Assembly: GCA_037130365.1 (NCBI GenBank)
Contig: JBAXTE010000060.1
Coordinates: 1-18,267, forward strand
Direction: 5' to 3'
From: JBAXTE01 sp037130365
GTDB taxonomy: Bacteria; Bacteroidota; Bacteroidia; Bacteroidales; WCHB1-69
DNA: 18,267 nt
A model generated the notes under the pieces. The model did no database searches, was not told the origin of the DNA, and was given only the letters and a program-made list of their open reading frames with translations. Made by a program: the position numbers and the translations under genes. Below, piece after piece: positions 14,399 to 18,267 of this stretch. How positions within the stretch are numbered: position 1 is the stretch's first letter; the number at the start of each line of letters is the position of its first letter.

Positions 14399-17134
14399 AT
14401 GAAACTAAAAAGGTACAAGTTAACAAATCAACTCATTCGCAAAGTAGTTCCTTTGTTTGTTATGATGTTGATTAGCTCAACCATTTGGGCACAAACTCCT
14501 CAAAAGCTGAGTTATCAGGCGGTCATCCGCAACAGTAGTAACCAGTTGGTTACCAACACACAAATTGGAATGCAAATATCCATTTTGCAAGGTTCTGCCA
14601 CTGGAACCGTTGTTTATACTGAAGTAAAAACACCAACAACCAATGGCAATGGGTTGGTAACCATTGAAATTGGAGGTGGTGTTGGTTTCGACACCATAAA
14701 CTGGGCAAATGGTCAATATTTTATTGAAACAAAAACAGCAGTTACACCGCCATTAACTACTTATACCATTACTGGAAGTAGTCAATTGTTAAGTGTCCCT
14801 TATGCTTTATATGCAAAAACATCAGGAAGTAGTATTCCTGGACCACAAGGTATTCAAGGATTAATTGGAAATACTGGTGCGCAGGGAATTCCAGGAGTAA
14901 CAGGAGCTCAAGGAAACACTGGAGCTGTTGGAGCCCAAGGCAATACAGGATTACAAGGAGACCAAGGAGTTCAAGGGAATACAGGTGCTGTTGGCGCAAC
15001 AGGCGCACAAGGCATTCAGGGAGAAACAGGAGCCGTTGGACCAACTGGCGCTCAAGGTGATCAAGGAATACCAGGAGTTACTGGCGCAATTGGCGCCACT
15101 GGCGTACAAGGAAATACAGGTTCAACAGGCGCAATCGGTGCCACTGGTTCAATTGGTGCAACAGGTTCGCAAGGACCGATTGGTCCACAAGGGAATCCAG
15201 GTCCTATTGGCCTTACTGGTCCTTTTGGTCCCCAAGGTGACACAGGTGCTGATGGTAATACAGGCGCTACTGGTTCAACAGGTTTACAGGGTATTCCAGG
15301 AGCAACAGGTTCAACAGGTGCTCAAGGATTAATTGGACCAATAGGATCCACAGGTTCACAAGGAGCCCAAGGAATACAAGGAGTTACTGGTGCCACTGGT
15401 TTGGTTGGTGCAACTGGTTCCACTGGTGCTGATGGTTCTACTGGCGCTGTAGGTCCAACAGGTTTACAAGGTGTTCCTGGAGTTACAGGTGCAGTTGGTG
15501 CCACAGGCTCAATTGGCGCCACTGGTGCACAAGGAAATACAGGTGCCACTGGTTCAATTGGCGCTACAGGTTTTATTGGCTTTACAGGTGCAACTGGAGC
15601 TACTGGTTCAACAGGTGCACAGGGTATTCCAGGAGTTACAGGTTCAACTGGCGCTGTTGGCTCAACGGGAGCTACTGGTGCCATTGGCGCTACTGGCGCA
15701 ACAGGTTCACAAGGTATTCCAGGAGTTACTGGTTCAATTGGCGCTACCGGTTTTATTGGCTTTACAGGTGCAACTGGTGCCACTGGTTCCACTGGTGCTG
15801 CTGGTAGTTTAAATGCATGGGGTTTAACAGGTAATGCAGGAACTAGTGAAAGCACTAATTTTATTGGTACCACTGATTATGTAGCGTTAAATTATAGAGT
15901 AAATAACCAAAAAGCAGGTTCAATAACTTTAACAGGTTCCACTTTTTTAGGATATCAAGCTGGGAATGTTAATACTGGAACACAAAATGCTGGTTTTGGC
16001 TTTAATGCACTCAAAAGTAACACAACAGGAAACTACAATACTGCAAACGGATACCGATCTCTATATTCCGACACATCAGGTAGTTTTAATACAGCCATCG
16101 GATTCTATTCTCTATTTTCCAACTTAAGTGGTAATTTAAATACTGCCAATGGCAACGAATGTCTATTCTACAACACAATAGGATTAAGAAATACTGGAAA
16201 CGGTGCCGGTTCTCTATATTTCAACACAACAGGGAACTACAATACTGGGAGCGGTGCTTATTCTCTATATTCCAACACAAATGGTTCTAACAATACCGCA
16301 TTAGGCTACTTTGCCGATGTAACTTCAGGAAGTTTAACTAATGTAACGGTAATAGGAGCGAATGCTCTGGCAACTACTAATAACCAAATTGTGCTTGGTG
16401 ATAACAATATTACCTCTTTTGTGGTAAAAGGAGCATATAATGGAACCAGCAGTGCATCCCCTAACTTAGTGGTTGATGCAACTGGTAAGATTATGAGAAG
16501 TACAGCTTCTAGTCTTACAGGCACAGCCGCTGGACAAATGCAGTATTGGAACGGTACGGCATGGGTGACCGTTGCTGCCGGACTAAATGGACAAATATTA
16601 AAATATAAAAACGGCGTTCCAACGTGGTCGGATGAAAACATTAATAATTTATCAATTGGAGATAATTACCAAGGTGGAATTATTTTTTATTTCTTAGTGT
16701 CTGGAGATCCAGGTTATAATGCAAATGTGAGACACGGCTTAATTGCGGCTCCAACCGACCAAAGTACAGGAGCCGAATGGGGTTGTACGGGTACCGCAAT
16801 CACTGGAGCAGATTCAACTGCAATAGGAACGGGTGCTCAAAATACGATTGATATTGAAAACGGTTGCAACACTTTCGGGACTGCAGCCGATATTTGTGCT
16901 AACTTAGTATTGGGCGGTTATAGCGATTGGTTTTTACCTTCAAGAGAAGAGTTAAATTTAATGTATGTAAACTTAAAAACCCAAAGTTTGGGTAGTTTTA
17001 CTACTGACTACTATTGGAGTTCGAGTGAGGGCAGTGCAGCCGGCGCTGGTTTCCAGAGCTTTTACGATGGCACCAAGTACTTCAACGGCAGTAAGAGCCC
17101 TACGCACTCTGTGCGTGCGATTCGGGCTTTTTAA
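14399..17134 (+). CDS. collagen-like surface protein with 17-residue repeats and DUF1566-type C-terminus
   Basis: The 911-residue protein has four parts. A signal peptide ends near ISSTIWAQ (about 31). Residues 32-145 form a beta-rich N-terminal domain common in Bacteroidota fibre proteins (PQKLSYQAVIRNSSNQLV, LLSVPYALYAKTSG). Residues 148-471 are 108 uninterrupted Gly-X-Y triplets, rich in GAT, GST, GNT and GIP, expected to form a collagen-like triple helix. Residues 530-640 contain six exact 17-residue repeats of the pattern NTAxGxxSLYSNTxGxx, like beta-roll head modules of trimeric adhesins. Residues 754-911 match the DUF1566 (Lcl C-terminal-like) domain: YQGGIIFYFL, GYSDWFLPSREELNLMY, DYYWSSSEG, HSVRAIRAF. 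It probably is a trimeric extracellular stalk used in adhesion (inference). It lacks the T9SS sorting domain borne by both flanking small proteins. A terminator follows. Start: the only ATG in good context, with an A-rich leader. Confidence 0.9.
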   Translation: MKLKRYKLTNQLIRKVVPLFVMMLISSTIWAQTPQKLSYQAVIRNSSNQLVTNTQIGMQISILQGSATGTVVYTEVKTPTTNGNGLVTIEIGGGVGFDTINWANGQYFIETKTAVTPPLTTYTITGSSQLLSVPYALYAKTSGSSIPGPQGIQGLIGNTGAQGIPGVTGAQGNTGAVGAQGNTGLQGDQGVQGNTGAVGATGAQGIQGETGAVGPTGAQGDQGIPGVTGAIGATGVQGNTGSTGAIGATGSIGATGSQGPIGPQGNPGPIGLTGPFGPQGDTGADGNTGATGSTGLQGIPGATGSTGAQGLIGPIGSTGSQGAQGIQGVTGATGLVGATGSTGADGSTGAVGPTGLQGVPGVTGAVGATGSIGATGAQGNTGATGSIGATGFIGFTGATGATGSTGAQGIPGVTGSTGAVGSTGATGAIGATGATGSQGIPGVTGSIGATGFIGFTGATGATGSTGAAGSLNAWGLTGNAGTSESTNFIGTTDYVALNYRVNNQKAGSITLTGSTFLGYQAGNVNTGTQNAGFGFNALKSNTTGNYNTANGYRSLYSDTSGSFNTAIGFYSLFSNLSGNLNTANGNECLFYNTIGLRNTGNGAGSLYFNTTGNYNTGSGAYSLYSNTNGSNNTALGYFADVTSGSLTNVTVIGANALATTNNQIVLGDNNITSFVVKGAYNGTSSASPNLVVDATGKIMRSTASSLTGTAAGQMQYWNGTAWVTVAAGLNGQILKYKNGVPTWSDENINNLSIGDNYQGGIIFYFLVSGDPGYNANVRHGLIAAPTDQSTGAEWGCTGTAITGADSTAIGTGAQNTIDIENGCNTFGTAADICANLVLGGYSDWFLPSREELNLMYVNLKTQSLGSFTTDYYWSSSEGSAAGAGFQSFYDGTKYFNGSKSPTHSVRAIRAF
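14840..15808 (+). repeat. collagen Gly-X-Y coding repeat, 108 triplets
   Basis: A 9-bp-based repeat in which every third codon is Gly, unbroken from residue 148 to 469. Within it, the stretch around 15548-15597 recurs at 15728-15777 with one base change (offset exactly 180 bp, 20 triplets), pointing to internal duplication. Its antisense frames give Pro/Val-rich or Leu/Gln-rich open stretches that are not genes. Confidence 0.95.
15986..16291 (+). repeat. six 51 bp (17-residue) repeats within the collagen-like gene
   Basis: Residues 530-631 divide into six units of exactly 17 residues beginning NAGFG, NTANG, NTAIG, NTANG, NTGNG and NTGSG, with a partial seventh NTALGYFAD. Central LYSNT-like words recur at the same place in each. 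The units are diverged in DNA, so they are old rather than recent copies. Confidence 0.9.
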
Positions 17135-17183
17135 ATCTGAGATTGTCGAAAGTTTAATAATACTATAATGTAGAATTTTAATA

Positions 17184-17217
17184 ACTGGCAGGGAGTAAAA
17201 TCCTTGTCAGTTTTTTT
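17184..17217 (+). terminator. intrinsic terminator of the collagen-like gene
   Basis: A 10 bp stem, ACTGGCAGGG (17184-17193) with CCTTGTCAGT (17202-17211) including two G-T pairs, encloses an 8-base loop and is followed by seven T. It lies 50 bp after the stop codon. Confidence 0.85.
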
Positions 17218-17660
17218 ATGAGAATCATTAGAATTTGTATCTTAAATTTTATGGTTACCCAAACCTAATCGAGGATACATTTTTTGTAAAAAACAGGAAC
17301 ATAAACGTTAATGAAATATCGATATTTTATTAAATCTGTATCAATTTAGTTTGTTTTTTAAATTGTCACAAAAATTATTTAAATTTTCTAAAACCCACTG
17401 ATACAACGATTTAGGTTCTATGTTTATAAATTTTTGTACATAATTAAATTTATTTTTGGTTTTTATGGATTCATTTTTTAACTTTGAACACAGTTATTTT
17501 AAATTTTCAAACATAAAATTATAGTTTCCCATAGATGATCCTAAATAAATATTGAATACAATTTAATCTTTGAATAATCAAAATTTGATAAAAAAAAGAA
17601 GTATTCAAATACTTAAAAAAACTAAGGCAAACACATAATAAAATAAAAAAGGGAGGCTAA
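17218..17660. other. AT-rich intergenic region, no gene seen
   Basis: No gene or stable hairpin is seen. TATTTTTG at 17451-17458 matches the -7 consensus but lies 203 bp before the next start, so it is only a weak promoter candidate. The last 20 bp hold a strong ribosome binding site. Confidence 0.6.
17651..17656 (+). promoter_or_regulatory. strong Shine-Dalgarno site for T9SS copy 2
   Basis: GGGAGG lies 4 bases before the ATG at 17661. Most genes in this window lack such a site, and copy 1 has only AGGGAC, so the two paralogues may be translated at different levels. Confidence 0.6.
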
Positions 17661-18173
17661 ATGAACCTTAAAAAAGGAAAAAGGCGAAATTTCAAATCGA
17701 TTGGAATAGCAATGTTTTTAACTATTGTGTTATTCCTTTCAACTGCAACAGCTCAAAATACAACATCTGCTACAGGTGGTAATGCTTCAGGGAGTGGAGG
17801 TTCTGCAAGCTATTCGGTTGGACAAGTATTTTATACTACAAATGTCGGCACAAATGGTTCTGTAGCCCAAGGAGTTCAGCAACCGTATGAGATTTCAATC
17901 GTAATTGGACTTGAGGAAGCCAAAGAAATTAACCTTTTGGTTTCTGCATATCCGAATCCCACTAAAGAGTTCTTAAATTTAAAAGTAGAAAACTATAACG
18001 TTGAAAATTTAAGTTATCAGCTTTTCGATATTCAAGGCAAACTTTTAGAATCAAAAAAAATTGAAAGCAAAGAAACAAGCATAGTAACGAGCAATCTTGT
18101 CCCAGCTACTTATTTTTTAAGAGTTATAGAAAGCAACAGGGAGATAAAAACTTTTAAAATCGTTAAAAACTAA
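17661..18173 (+). CDS. small secreted protein with T9SS type A sorting domain, copy 2
   Basis: This 170-residue paralogue of the 13576 gene aligns with it codon for codon without gaps. The signal peptide (MNLKKGKRRNFKS, hydrophobic 14-30, cleavage near TATA-QN at 31) is clearly different in sequence. The mature N-terminal segment keeps SATGGNASGSGGSASYSVGQ and GVQQPYEI but has several substitutions (VFYTTNVGTNG in place of VVYTTNVGPTG). From residue 74 to the end, the protein is identical to copy 1, comprising the linker and the whole type IX sorting domain with YPNP at 97-100 and the tail KTFKIVKN. The function of the roughly 60-residue mature part is unknown; retention on the surface or secretion through T9SS is inferred from family knowledge. 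It lies 526 bp after the collagen-like gene, beyond that gene's terminator, so it is transcribed separately. Confidence 0.88.
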   Translation: MNLKKGKRRNFKSIGIAMFLTIVLFLSTATAQNTTSATGGNASGSGGSASYSVGQVFYTTNVGTNGSVAQGVQQPYEISIVIGLEEAKEINLLVSAYPNPTKEFLNLKVENYNVENLSYQLFDIQGKLLESKKIESKETSIVTSNLVPATYFLRVIESNREIKTFKIVKN

Positions 18174-18208
18174 TTGATTTTTTTAATTTGAAGATGAATC
18201 AATTTGAA
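17880..18208 (+). repeat. 329 bp direct repeat, right copy (sorting-domain end of copy 2)
   Basis: Right partner of 13795-14123, at an offset of 4085 bp with three differences. The match ends at GAA (18206-18208), after which this copy continues into AATTTGAAAAT-type repeats and the left copy into ATCCCGAT. Confidence 0.95.
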
Positions 18209-18267
18209 AATTAAGATAGCAAAATACAATTAATTAATTTGAAAATTTGAAAATGAATTGATTTGAA
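18174..18267 (+). repeat. AATTTGAAAAT-type 3'-end repeat downstream of T9SS copy 2
   Basis: From the stop codon to the window end, the DNA is a run of AATTTGAAGATG, CAATTTGAAAATT and AATTTGAAAATTTGAAAATG words. The 22 bp at 18229-18250 is the exact reverse complement of 6197-6218. The array may continue beyond the window. Confidence 0.75.

Noticed and set aside
14769..15812. Leu/Gln-rich open frames in other frames of the collagen repeat
   Set aside because: Low-complexity readings of the same 9-bp repeat, without starts in good context or any family resemblance.
15061..15873. Minus-strand Pro/Val/Ala-rich open frames opposite the collagen repeat
   Set aside because: They are the mirror image of Gly-X-Y coding DNA; composition is wholly explained by the repeat, and no leader or domain is present.
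13576..18173. Composite transposon flanked by the 329 bp direct repeats
   Set aside because: The repeats are gene ends with sorting-domain coding sequence, no transposase is present between them, and the N-terminal halves are diverged paralogues, so conversion explains the identity better.

Overview
The window looks like chromosomal DNA from a member of the Bacteroidota. Four signals support this: two small secreted proteins with type IX secretion (T9SS) C-terminal sorting domains (YPNP box, ending in a KTFKIVKN-like tail); a collagen-like surface protein of a Bacteroidota-typical architecture (N-terminal beta domain, Gly-X-Y stalk, 17-residue repeats, DUF1566-type end); several -7 promoter boxes matching TAnnTTTG; and AT-rich intergenic DNA full of short phrase repeats. 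An aldehyde:ferredoxin oxidoreductase homologue suggests an anaerobic or fermentative lifestyle (inference). No rRNA, tRNA or CRISPR array was seen.

Layout. 1-590 is mostly non-coding, with a possible gene tail at the very edge, an attC-like or MITE-like inverted structure, and a 26-27 bp direct repeat. 591-2420 (minus) is an Mrr-type restriction endonuclease preceded by a secreted or envelope protein with a carboxypeptidase-regulatory-like fold. 2616-4490 (plus) is the AOR homologue, which converges on recA through a shared bidirectional terminator. 4537-6917 (minus) is nth, bcp and recA: base-excision repair, peroxide defence and recombination. bcp and recA are 10 bp apart. 7013-8061 (plus) is a DUF2007 protein and a lipid- or wall-facing protein with a degenerate OmpA-like domain, probably one operon. 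8342-9976 is an ABC-F ATPase. 10136-11333 holds an unrecognised cytoplasmic protein and a DUF1456/YehS protein. 11606-12991 is a DEAD-box RNA helicase. 13576-18173 is a surface-protein region: two paralogous T9SS small proteins flank a 911-residue collagen-like protein.

The housekeeping part is ordinary. The parts worth a second look are the surface region and the intergenic DNA. The two T9SS proteins differ at about 14% of sites in the mature N-terminal part, but are almost identical (3 differences in 329 bp) through the sorting domain and 35 bp beyond the stop, which is a sharp conversion-like boundary. The collagen-like gene has 108 uninterrupted Gly triplets with an internal 180-bp-offset duplication. 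The intergenic regions hold at least five different repeat or structure types: phrase arrays ending at promoters, 3'-end AATTTGAAAAT-type repeats that keep gene orientation, a three-armed cloverleaf inverted repeat after yehS, REP-like palindromes, and paired 46 bp repeats. These are the best candidates for undescribed biology. No complete new defence or mobile system could be supported.
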